Assembly: GCF_019393635.1 (NCBI RefSeq)
Contig: NC_057861.1
Location: forward strand, 168,913,577 to 168,977,576
DNA: 64,000 nucleotides
Source of the DNA: Dromiciops gliroides
Lineage: Eukaryota > Chordata > Mammalia > Microbiotheria > Microbiotheriidae
Direction of reading: 5' to 3'
Shown here: positions 21,469 to 31,378 of the stretch, piece by piece
Layout: each line of letters starts with the position of its first letter
Position numbering within the stretch: position 1 is the stretch's first letter
Translations under genes and position numbers: made by a program
Notes under the pieces: model-generated
The model's input: only the letters and a program-made list of their open reading frames with translations
Told to the model about the DNA's origin: nothing
The model's database searches: none

Positions 21469-21576
21469 TCAGCTAGGTGACACAGTGGACAAAGCACCAG
21501 CTCTGTACCCAGGAGGCCCTGAGCCCATATCTGGCCCCAGACATAAGCCATCCCACCCTGCCTGCCCCCCCAAACA
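21469..21576 (+). repeat. Captured SINE module in copy B
   Basis: GTCAGCTAGGTGACACAGTGGACAAAGCACC with the same upstream junction (ATGTCATCATT) as in copy A. The distal end is shortened. Confidence 0.7.
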
Positions 21577-21799
21577 AGGATAAACAAAACATAAGTGCTT
21601 TACAGATATCATTCCTTCATATTCAATTCACACCTGTGCCCTCTAAGTATATTCCTTTCAGCTGCCCTAATACTTACAAAGATCTTATGACTTAGAAATA
21701 TTATCTTCCCATGTAGGTATGTAAACAGTTTAATCTTTTCATATTCCTCATGATTTCTTTTTCCTGTTTACCTTTTTATGCTTCTCTAGGGTCTTATAT

Positions 21800-22765
21800 T
21801 TGAAAGTCAAAATTTCTATTCGGTTCAGGTCTTTTCATCACAAATGCCTGAAAGTCCTTTTTTTCATTGAAGTTCCATTTTTTCCCCCTGAAAGATTGTA
21901 CTCAGTTTTGCTGGGTAGGTGATTTTTGGCTGTAGTCCCAGTTTCTTTGCCCTCTGGAATATTATATTCCATGCCCACTGGTCCTTTAATGTAGATGCTG
22001 CTGGATTTTGTATTATCCTTACTATACCTCCACAATATTTGAATTCCTTTTTTCTTATCTGCTTGCAATATTTTCTCCTTGACCTGGGATCTCTGGAATT
22101 TGCCTATAATATTCCTGGAAGTTTTCCTTTTGGGATCTCCTTCAGGAGGTGATTGGTGGATTCTTTCAATTTCTATTTTACCTTGTTCTTCTAGAATATC
22201 AGGACATTTCCCCTGATAATTTCTTGGAATATGATGTCTAGGCTCTTTTTTTGATCTTGGCTTTCAGGTAGTTCAATGATTTTCAAATTATCTCTCCTGG
22301 ATCTATTTTCCAGGTCAGCTGTTTTTCCAAGGAGATATTTCATATTGCCCTCTATTTTTTTAATCTAATTGGATTTGCTTTACTGTGTCTTAGTTTCTCA
22401 TAAAGTCACTAGTTTCCATTTCTTCAATCCTGATTCTTAGGCAGTTATTTTCTTCAGAGAGCTTTTGTATCTCCTTTTCCATTTGGCTTTTCAAGGTGTT
22501 GACTTTTTTTCTCATGACTCTCCTGCGTCACTCTCATTTCTCTTTCTATTCTTTGCACCCTCTCTCTATATCTTCCTTCTGTCTCTCCTACTTTCTCTTC
22601 AAAGTCCCTTTTGAATGCTCTCATGGCCTGAGGCCAATTCATATTTTTCTTGGAAGCTTTGGATGTTTGAGCTTTGACTTTATTATCTTCTTCTGAGGTT
22701 GTATTCTGGTCCACTTCACTCCCAAAGAAGCTTTCCATTGTCCACTGCTTTCTCTGCCTACTCAT
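21800..22765 (-). pseudogene. Broken ORF1 of HAL1-like copy B
   Basis: The N-terminal piece (22454-22765) starts MSRQRKQWTMESFF and runs through the coiled coil (EREMRVTQESHEKK). A C-terminal piece (21838-22068) has GPVGMEYNIPEGKETG and EYNLSGGKNG. The RRM between them is recognisable at the DNA level (TCTCTCCTGGATCTATTTTCCAGG reversed) but frame-shifted. Residues 7-14 read QWTMESFF, a match to the PIP-box pattern Qxx(M/L/I)xxFF. No longer coding as a whole. Confidence 0.75.
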
Positions 22766-23546
22766 CTTAACCCAGAAGCAGATGTGTGACTGAAATCTGA
22801 TTCACTATGGTTAGAAGCTTGGCGTGCCTGTGCCCATCCCCACTGGGCCACCACCACTCAATTTGACCCATTGTTTCAGAACCAGAGCACTTTGCCCCAA
22901 CTCCAGCAGTGACTACAGCCATTTCACCCTGGCCAACTGTCTAACCCCCTCACTGGTCTGTGAGCTGAGCCTCAGAAGATGCTGCTGGCTCCAAAGACTT
23001 CAAGGCGCTAGAGGCCCAGTCTGTTCCTGGCTAGATCCAGACTGCATGATGAGCTCCTCTCTCAGCCTATCAGCAGGTGATTCCAGTTGCTGTCTCTGGC
23101 GGGAAAATACCCTTCTAAGTGTTGCATCTCTGCTACTCCCACTCTGTTCTTATGTGAGTTAGGCTGCTCTGGGGGTTTATCTGGAGCTTGCTGGAGTCAA
23201 AGCTTCTCCTCTGCCATCTTGGCTCTGTCCCCCCCCCCCCCCCCTTCTTTTTAAATGGAAAGAGGAAAACTAAACCCTTTCTTCCCCTCTCCCCAGGTCT
23301 TAGAATGTCTCTGGTAATACTCCTTGCTATATTGGATCAGGATTTGGGGAAACATACTCTTCTCATCTATACTATGTGCATTTGTGGGAGGGTGTGCTCC
23401 TCATTATGGGGGAAATATTTTGTAGCTTCTGTTCATATTATACCATCTTTGTAAATACTTTTGCCTTGAGGTTTTGTCTGTTGAATTTGAAGGTAAATTT
23501 TACTGGGTAGTTGTAGTCCTGAGCTATAATTTTAGAAGTGACCACT

Positions 23547-23698
23547 TGGGGGCGGCTAGGTAGTGCAGTGGATAAAGCACCGGCCCTGGATTCAGGAGTA
23601 CCTGAGTTCAAATCTGGCCTCATACACTTGACACTTACTAGCTGTGTGACCCTGGGCAAGTCACTTAACCCCCATTGCCCTGCAAAAAAAAAAAAAAA
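23547..23698 (+). repeat. Marsupial tRNA-type SINE with 13-bp TSD
   Basis: GGGGCGGCTAGGTAGTGCAGTGGAT to CATTGCCCTGC plus a 16-17 base A-tail. AGAAGTGACCACT duplicated at 23534-23546 and 23699-23711. Long uninterrupted tail and perfect TSD suggest youth. 23245-23533 to its left is unassigned. Confidence 0.9.
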
Positions 23699-23849
23699 AG
23701 AAGTGACCACTCACAGGGCACTCTTAGAACTGAGGAGGAACAGCTCTTCTCTGGGGAAGTGACCCATGAATGTGAATGCAATTTGGGGAAATATCCCATT
23801 CTGGGGATACACAAATAAGCATAAATGCTATTTAGTTACAAATTATAAT

Positions 23850-24105
23850 AGTTGGCATTTATATAGTTCTTTAAGTTGCAAGGTACTTAACAAATATTAT
23901 CTTATTGGCTCCTCTCAATAATCCTGCTTATAATACCTTGATGAAGGCATTATCTTTGTTTTACAGATGAGGAAACCAAAGCTAAGAAAGGTTAATTGCC
24001 TTACCTAGTATAACAAAGCTAGTAAGTGTCAGAGGCTAGATTTGAACTTAGATCTTCCTGATTCTAAGTCCAATGATCTGCTGATTATACCACCTAGCTG
24101 CCTGT
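23850..24105 (-). repeat. MIR-type relic
   Basis: GGCATTTATATAGTTCTTTAAGTTGCAAGGTACTT, TTTACAGATGAGGAAACCAAAGC, CTAGTAAGTGTCAGAGGC and CACCTAGCTGCC, minus orientation. Confidence 0.7.
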
Positions 24106-24599
24106 TATTTGGATGACATTTGAAAAGTGATTTAAATATGATTTAAAATATATGGATATCTAGGAACAAAATGCTACCCTTTTCCCTTAACTTCCTGTTA
24201 TTTGCTTAATCTAAATTTAGCATTCCTTGCTGAGGATAAGTAAGAAACTTGTGCTAAACCTCATTTAGGGTGAAAAGGTTTATGGGACATATACATGGTT
24301 CCAATTTGGAACACTGTTTTGCAGTAGCTGTTCACAAAGAATCATAATGTGTTGATAATTATGATTCAAAGTCTCTATTCTAATCAGCATCACAGAATTT
24401 GAGTTGAATCTGTTCCTCAAGGGGTACTGTTATCTGCAGAAAGCAGGATAATGAAAGTAGTAGAAGATATCAGTGACGCTGTAACATCGGAGATGTAAAT
24501 TGGCTCTCCAGGAGTGTTCTTTGGTTACATCTTTCCTATGTGTGTGCCTCCATACATGATCCATGGGCATGTCTAATCTGTACTTAGATTTTGCTGTCT

Positions 24600-24745
24600 C
24601 TATTATACCCTTCTAAGTGTTGCATCTCTGCTACTCCCCACCTCTGTCTCAGGTGTCAGGTGGAATCCACTAAAATTTTCCCTCTTTTTTCTTCCCCATA
24701 AAAGGAGAGTTGCTCTGCCATCTTTTTGTCATCTTAGCTCCCAGA
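24600..24745 (-). repeat. Isolated HAL1-like 5'UTR fragment
   Basis: A 34-bp exact match to the copy B 5'UTR (24605-24638 equals 23107-23140), followed by CTCTGCCATCTTTTTGTCATCTTAGCTC, a degraded version of the same YY1-like end. The body of the element is absent. 24106-24599 and 24746-25130 around it are unassigned. Confidence 0.65.
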
Positions 24746-25129
24746 GCTGCAGCTATATTTCCATTAGAAAGGCAGAGTATCCACACACCCATTCATTAGA
24801 GAAGGAATAACTTGCTGTCTCTCTATAAATTAAAGAAAGGAATCAGACAACCTGAAGTCTTTACTTCCAGGGAACAAGCTCTTTGGGTGGACAGAAGGGC
24901 CAGAAAGTTGATTGGGAAACACAAGCATTTAGTCTATCTTTCCACTGATAGTAGGATTCATTTCCCTGACATAAGCCTTTATCTTAGAGTTGGAAAGTTC
25001 CCTTCAACTTCCATCACTTTCTGATTTCCAGATTATATTCACCTCAAGTCATTTCAGAGGCTGCCTTTCAACAAGGTAAAAAGATCCTATCTGGATCTGG
25101 GCTCTGTAGTTCTCCTTAGCCTTGAAATC

Positions 25130-25290
25130 CTTTTGGGTCAATCAATTAATGATAAGTCAATAATAAAATTATTGAAGCACCTACTTTGTGCCAGACACTG
25201 TACTAGACACCAGGGACTCAAGTACAGAAGTGAGACAGTCTCTGTTCTCAAGGAACTTCTATTAGAGAGAAGGAACAAGATCATGGAGAA
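25130..25290 (+). repeat. R1 head fragment
   Basis: GAAGCACCTACTTTGTGCCAGACACTGTACTAGACACC, then CTCTGTTCTCAAGGAACTTCTATTAGAG, in R1 order. 25291-26240 beyond is unassigned. Confidence 0.6.
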
Positions 25291-26255
25291 GTGAGGCAAC
25301 TGAATCTGAGCCTACACACACAAAGTTGAGAGAGTGAAGTCTTTGTCTTCATCCTGGCTCACCTTCCTGACTTTATAGATGTATGTATGCCTAGTAATAA
25401 GCTCCTCAGGCTTTGAGCCATCCTAAGAAGGCAAGTGCCTACTTTACCTGTTGGTTAGGTCCACTTTGCATGATTAGTTTGGAGATGGGAATCTTATTTG
25501 AACCACCCCTGTTAGTAAGGCAGAGACAAACACATAACTCACAGATTTTTTGGGTCAGTAGCTGCTATCCTAGGAGATGTCAATAGGAAAGCCTACCTTT
25601 TTCCTCTCTTGCCACTGTTGTCAATTCAGACCTGCCCAGATCTTCTGGAAGTAATGGTCAGGACACAAAGAGCAGTAGAACTTAGCTTCAGATTCTTGCA
25701 AACCAATGAACATTAGATTCAGAATAACTCAGAAGAGACCATTTAAGTAGAATTGGGCTTTGATTTATTTTTAGGGTCTTAGATATGTATTTTGACAACC
25801 TGTATTTTTGGTGGGGCTTTTGATGCTTTATTGACTACCTTTTTATGGTCTTCTAGTGATCATAGCTTTAAAAAGACAGCAAGCATATCTACAGATGACA
25901 GTTATCTTCAGGGAGAGGGAAATGGCAAATATCAGGCGAAAACAGGATGAAGTAAATTTTTCACCCTGAAGGGCCAAAGAAATCATTATAGTTATCTGAC
26001 AGCCCTCAGTCCCTTGGCACATGACCTGTTCCCTGACTGCTTCATTGCTATTTATATGAGCCAGAATCTCTGCCTATTTGCTGGGGGTTGAAATCAGATG
26101 GGATCTAAAGGATCTTACATCTTACCTGAGAGGGGGAGGGAATCTGGGAAAGCCTAGTGTCTGCTTTTGACACCCATGATTGCAATTTTTTTTTTCCAGT
26201 AGGTGGTATGCATTTGCTGGTGGTGCTCATTTGCTCTTTTCCTTTTCTCTTTCCA

Positions 26256-26279
26256 ACACACACTCACACATGCATGGAA

Positions 26280-26317
<38 letters not shown>

Positions 26318-26322
26318 ATACC
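26256..26322. repeat. (CA)n microsatellite
   Basis: Pure CA run at about 26281-26312 with imperfect CA flanks. ORFs on both strands are artefacts. Confidence 0.92.
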
Positions 26323-26625
26323 CCTTCTAAACAACTACCCCCTTCCCACCACCAGTAGGGTAGATTGAAATAGCGGTAACAAGGAACATTGGTCTCTTCC
26401 AAGAGATTTCACTACATAGGCAGACTATACTATGAAACAAGGTAACATAAAACAGCTGTCATATATCTAGGGTGAACAAAGACCATGAAATGCGAAATTC
26501 GCCATTCCTGCCTCACTCCTGACATTTATTTAAATATAGCAGGTTTCTTGTTGTAAAACAAAAGCTGCCATAGAAATGCTATTTGTCTGATCTAGAGGAA
26601 GGTAGCCTACTTTCTTACGGGGCAC

Positions 26626-26644
26626 ATGCAAATGCTATTTGCAT
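26626..26644. promoter_or_regulatory. Inverted octamer pair (POU-factor site)
   Basis: ATGCAAAT-GCT-ATTTGCAT: a perfect 19-bp palindrome of two consensus octamers with a 3-bp spacer. POU proteins (Oct/Brn class) bind each octamer, and paired sites favour dimers. The sequence is plain; the function is inference. Confidence 0.5.
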
Positions 26645-27319
26645 AGGGATGGTGTGCTTATTTCCAGGTGAGGAATAGGCTCTTGTTCAGTGCCCTTTAT
26701 TAAAGTTTAAGTGTTGACTTGGCAAACCTTTGCGCAGAGAGAGGGGTAAGGAATGAACTTTTCTCTGAGCTGACCTTTAGGAGCTGTTGGTTTGCCTCAA
26801 GCTCTGTCATTAAGCATGGCAGAATGCAGTAATATTTATGAAAGGGTGTAAAAGCTCACTTCGGAATTAGACTTTCCCCTCCCCCCCCCAATTAATCTTT
26901 CAGGATCAATCAATATTTTTGACATGTCTGTGTACACGTGTCGTGAATGAGGTTTTTATGTCACCTCCATCAGCAGCTTAAACATCATGTCTTGCAGGAA
27001 ATCGGTAAATCAAAGAGAATTCCTGGCTCTACTTTCTCCTTATATTCTTCCGCGAACCTGGTCTGATTGTCAGAACTTTCAAACCCCTTCCCATTTTTCC
27101 TTTCCCAAAGTAGATTTTCCATTTCAGCCTCCACTAAGAGGAAAAATATAAAAAGCAAAAAGAAAAGAAAATAAAAAGAGGAAAGAAAACAAAGAATAAA
27201 GAAATCCATGCATATGTATTAAAATTCTTTCCACTGCCAAACATCTGCTCCCTTTCTGAAGATCATATCATCTTCTTCTTGACTAGGTTGTGCATTTAAG
27301 ACCTGAAAGCAGTGACCCT

Positions 27320-27332
27320 GTTGCCTAGCAAC
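27320..27332. promoter_or_regulatory. RFX X-box palindrome
   Basis: GTTGCCTAGCAAC is a perfect inverted repeat (GTTGC CTA GCAAC) matching the RFX X-box consensus. X-boxes drive ciliary and MHC class II genes. Here it stands in unique DNA without a visible promoter. Confidence 0.5.
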
Positions 27333-27450
27333 CTTGATGCTTAGGCCTCGGCCCCAGTGGTTGAGATGAAAAAAGGTCAATTAATGTGGCAGGCCTGTCC
27401 TTATCAATATGCTACTGTGGCACCCACTTTTATTTCTTTACAGTAATATA

Positions 27451-28384
27451 TCATAATAAGTTTTGTAGGTCTTTATACCATGGTTTCTCCTCTTTGAATA
27501 AAAGCATAACTAAGACTTGAGGGTATGTCTGATATAACAGAAAATGTAACCATAAAAAAAAAAAACCCAGAATAGAAATCATCTGACTGCTGACTATCCT
27601 GCTGAGCTGCCTGAGGCACTTACACATTTCCATTGAGTTATTTTATGATCAGGCCAGTATGTTATTGAAATATTATCTCTTTAGCCTTTCTCATTCTGAT
27701 AAGAAATGACAGGCTCTCAGAACAGTAATACATACACAGTACAAAATATGGAGCTAGGGACAAAATTCAGCTGGGGCGAGGAACATTGGCTTTGGAGAAT
27801 TTCCATTAAAATGTATCATCCTTGGGTTGTATTTTAAATAAGACACAGGGTACATTCTAATGGTCTCTTTTAGTTGGGATGAGAATTTGGAGCCTTCTTT
27901 TATGATTAAATGTGGTCCAATAATTGAACAACATTAAAGAAACTGTGTGTTATTTTCAAAGACTTGTTTAGACAGGCAATTCCTTCAGCAAATAAGGACA
28001 TTTTTTTCATGTGTATGATTCACAGGTATCCACAATGCTTGGGGACCTGGCAGATAGGGGTTTATTCAGGGAGGCAAAAGAGGGGGTAATCTGAGGAAAC
28101 AAAATATCATTTTAAATACTGTTATCCCAAATGCTGGCCAAACTCCTGGATATTGGAAAACTGGAAGTTAGTTGACTTCTAAAATTTAGTGTATGATACC
28201 TCATCTATAAGATACCTTATCTTTATTGAAGTTGCTTAGCATGACACTGTGATACATGCATTGGGCTATTGTAACTATTGTATTATTAATATTTATGTAT
28301 TGATCTTTTTTTAGCTCCAATGTTCGTTTGTATATGCCAAGTAGATCCAAATGTATTGACAAATAAATAAGGGAGGCATCATGG
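27451..28384. other. Unassigned AT-rich DNA
   Basis: No gene or recognisable repeat seen; an A-run lies near 27556-27567. The 60-codon minus-strand ORF at 27451-27633 has no recognisable features. Confidence 0.45.
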
Positions 28385-28545
28385 TATAATAGAAAGGGTA
28401 TTTGACTAGAGGTCTGGAAGCCTAGGTCAAAGTGTCAGCAAGAACTCTGTGATCTTCACTTTCCTTAGCTGAAAATGAAGAGTTTGAAATAGGTGAATTT
28501 TAGGTTCCCTGCTGGCTTTAAGACTTCATGACATACTTTCTTGCT
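28385..28545 (+). repeat. MIR-like relic
   Basis: GGTATAATAGAAAGGGTATTTGACTAGAGGTCTGGAAGCC and CTGAAAATGAAGAGTTTGAAATAGGTGA follow MIR order. 28546-28935 after it is unassigned apart from T-runs near 28741-28768. Confidence 0.5.
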
Positions 28546-28937
28546 ACAGATACATAACAAGGTACCTTATATCTATACATAAAAATCATTCAAGATTCCT
28601 TAGAAGAAATAACAGAAATAATCTTGTTCAATGACCCTCTGATAATAAACATTAGACAAGGCACATGGCAAGGAGATGTATGCAAAGTATGATATGCACA
28701 ACTTTGTAGAATTAATATTTTGGCTACTCTAAGGTTCTTCTTTTTTTGTTATTTTTTTGTTGTTTTTTTTGACCTTCTGACCAATGATGCTTGAACACAC
28801 ATAAGTTTAGGTGGCCTAAATAATTAGAACTAGAATCAGGCTAGGTATATTGACCTCCAACAATTTTGATGTTAGCATTCTCATATATTCAAACCATTTC
28901 CCCTAAACTTATGGGTATGACTTGTATCTATTTTGCC

Positions 28938-29033
28938 CCTTTCTGTCTCTGTCTCTGCCTCTGTATTCCTCTGTCTCTGTCTCTGTTTCTCTCTGTCTGT
29001 CTCTCTCCTATCTCTGTCTCCCTATCTCTCTCC

Positions 29034-29083
<50 letters not shown>

Positions 29084-29093
29084 CCACACACAT
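28938..29093. repeat. (TCTG)n/(TC)n/(CA)n compound microsatellite
   Basis: CTGTCTCTG units pass into pure TC (about 29036-29063) and then CA (about 29064-29091). Three overlapping plus-strand ORFs and a minus-strand one here are low-complexity artefacts. Confidence 0.93.
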
Positions 29094-29239
29094 TAATGGA
29101 GAAGCAGATGTTGTCTCCCTCCTCACAAATGCTATACAGTGAATCATCTTAGCCTCTCTGTAAAATTTTAACTTAATGGAGTCCTGGCATTTCTGATGAG
29201 CTGAAGAACTTAATTTTATAGAACAACCTATTGAACAAG

Positions 29240-29570
29240 CTGTTCTTGGACATTCCCATCTCAACTAAATGTTAAAAGTATTAAAATTCACATTAGCGCA
29301 AGAGGAAATTTTGCATGGGTAATCCTTTAATACAGTGTTTTATGGCTCTATTAGCTGCACAGCAGCTGGTGACATGATGAATTTAATCCATTAAAAAATT
29401 CAGTAAGAGGTTTAAAAGTCAGCTTTTTAAAACATTATCTTGCTGCAAGGAAAGCGAACTTCTCCTCAGGGCCAGAAACATAGGGGCTTCACACTGTGGC
29501 AGGTATAGGAAACGCACTGGCATGACAGGCTTTCATATGCTTATGGATTCACACCTAGAGAGGGGTTATG
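29240..29570. other. Repeat-free island (candidate regulatory DNA)
   Basis: Unique, AT-rich but complex. Has an E-box-rich GCACAGCAGCTGGTGAC segment near 29357, homeobox-like TTTAATCCATTAAAAAATTC, and TTCACACCTAGA (T-box half-site-like) near 29549. Inference only. Confidence 0.3.
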
Positions 29571-29732
29571 ATGATTAGAAAGAGCCCAGGACATGAGAGA
29601 CTCCTAAAGGAGAGTGTTTCAGAGTATACCTCCCTCTCTTATCTTTCACTTTTTCCTTCTTTTTTGGACAAAGCTTTGTGCTTACAATAAAAGGTTACCA
29701 GGTACTTTAAAAGAGGCATGTATGTTTGTATG

Positions 29733-29815
29733 AATGAATGAATGAATCTGTCATCTTTCTGTCTATCTATTCATCTATCTATCTATCTATCTATCATCTA
29801 TCTATCCATCTATGT
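29733..29815. repeat. (GAAT)n then (CTAT)n microsatellite
   Basis: Short TGAA run at about 29732-29748, then CTAT units to 29815. Confidence 0.9.
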
Positions 29816-29844
29816 CTGTACTCATTTGTGTCTGGAGATTTTTA

Positions 29845-29992
29845 GTATCCTGTTGGAAACTTCCCTTGGAGCTTGTCTTGAGGGCAGTGACAATTTTTGC
29901 CTTTCTTTGTATCCCCTGTGCTTACTGTATTGCCTGGCAGACAGTAAGCATTTTATAAATGTTTGTTGATAGATTGGTTGATTGATTGATGA
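29845..29992 (+). repeat. L2-type 3' end
   Basis: GAGGGCAGTGACAATTTTTGCC, TATCCCCTGTGCTTACTGTATTGCCTGGCAGACAGTAAGC, and a TTGATTGATTGATG tail, in L2 order. 29993-30590 beyond is unassigned. Confidence 0.65.
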
Positions 29993-30599
29993 TGAGACAA
30001 TGTTTAAAATCATTTCACATCCTTGGTAAAAAATGTTTTTGAAAAATGATATTGGAGTAGTTAAATGTTTATAGCCTTATCACTAACTGTCATTTCTATT
30101 TTCTAATTTAGGGATTGGGGTAAGGGAATAGAGGAACAGGGAGATAAAGTGTCTTATAGAAGTCACATGGGGATTTCATGGCAGAACTGAGAGTAAAACT
30201 CAGCTGATTTTCAGTGTTTGAATCCTTGAATCTTAAGTTCTTTACTTTTCTATCTAAATGGGAGATTAGATGAAATTTTACAAGAAGAACATCTCTATTA
30301 CCATTGTGGACTTAAGGGGTTAGGTAGGCTGAAGCATTCTGAAAGTCAGGAATGTGCTAAAGAGAAGATTTTATTGTTCTGCCTCAAGATGTATTATTGA
30401 GCAAAGGAGGCAGTAAATGTCACCTTGGATCAAATCATAAACATTTGCAGAAGAAGCAGTTACAATATGCAAATGCCTGTGAGTTGAAAAATGGGTAGTT
30501 TCAATGAGTAGTAATGTATACCTGAGCCATTCATTTATACAATTTTTCTATGCATGTGTGAGTTCCCGCTTGTTTCTGTCCTCATTTAGCCTAACTATG

Positions 30600-30880
30600 A
30601 ATCATAGACATAGAATTGGAAAGGGCCATAGTGATCTTTTTAGGTCAGCCTTTCCACACATTTTACAGGTAAGGATACCGAGGCCCAGAGATGGTAAATG
30701 ATGTACCCAAATATAGTGAGTGGCAGAGTCAAGATTCACACCCAGGTCCTCTAAGTCTAGTATTTAAAAAAAATTAAACAATAAAAACAAAAAAAGGAAA
30801 TTGGTATCATGGGTACAACAGAGCTGGCCCAAAGACAGGAAGACCTGGGGTTAAGTCCTACTTCTCACCTGTTCAATTGA
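30600..30880. repeat. MIR relics, opposite orientations
   Basis: 30600-30760 is minus (GAATTGGAAAGGGCCATAGTGATC, GGCAGAGTCAAGATTCACACCCAGG). 30800-30880 is a plus fragment (GGTATCATGGGTACAACAGAGC, GACAGGAAGACCTGGGG). Confidence 0.5.
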
Positions 30881-30889
30881 ACAAATAGA

Positions 30890-31378
30890 GTCAGAAAATA
30901 TTTAAGCACCTTCTATGTGTCAAGCATTGTGTTAAGCAATAGGGATACAAAAGAAAGGAAAAAAAAACCCCAAAACCAAACAAAACAAAAATCCACTCCC
31001 CTCAAAGAGTTCATAGGAGGAGGAGATGAGGGGGACAGCCAGTGAGATTTGAAGTGGAATCTGAAGATGGAGGGTTTTTATATTTGAGGAGAAGCAAGAA
31101 GGCTCTTGTCACTGCATACAGACAGTGTGTGGTAGAATGTCTGTGGAATAAGATGTGAGAATGCTGGAAAGCTAGGAAAGGGTCAGATAATGAAGAATGT
31201 TAAAAGTCAAACAGAACCTTTTATATTTGATCCTGGAGGTAAGGGGGAGCCACTAGAGTTGACTGAATGGGGGTTGGGCTGAGGTAAAATGGTCAGACCT
31301 GTGCTTTGGGGAGGTCAATTTGGCAGCTAAGTGCATATTCAAGTAATGGGTTGTTTTGGACATTTTTAGTTTATGAAA
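30890..31378 (+). repeat. R1 copy, left part (interrupted by R3 element)
   Basis: R1 head (AAGCACCTTCTATGTGTCAAGCATTGTG), GGGGGAGCCACTAGAGTTGACTG, GGTCAGACCTGTGCTTTGGG, ending in TTTGGACATTTTTAGTTTATGAA. The next expected R1 bases resume at 32304. Confidence 0.65.

Larger units (their letters stand above)
21434..23227 (-). mobile_element. HAL1-like copy B, 5' part
   Basis: Continues copy B to the right of copy A: spacer junction, captured SINE (21469-21576), ORF1 (about 21800-22765, broken) and 5'UTR (22766-23227). It ends with a YY1-like GAGCCAAGATGGC preceded in sense by a long G-run (C-run at about 23228-23244 on the plus strand). More diverged than copy A, as expected for the older host of the nest. 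Confidence 0.75.
26450..27450. other. Repeat-free island with POU and RFX palindromes (candidate enhancer)
   Basis: No transposon recognised over about 1 kb. It carries a POU octamer palindrome (26626-26644), a GATCAATCAAT PBX/HOX-like site near 26904, a TACACGTGTC E-box-containing palindrome near 26934, and an RFX X-box palindrome (27320-27332). Such motif-dense unique DNA suggests a cis-regulatory element. Conservation cannot be judged from one sequence. Confidence 0.4.

Noticed and set aside
28866-29152. Three overlapping Ser/Leu/Thr-His-rich ORFs
   Set aside because: All come from the TCTG/TC/CA compound microsatellite.
29758-29815. CRISPR-like regular repeat
   Set aside because: It is a tetranucleotide microsatellite with no spacers; the genome is a vertebrate.
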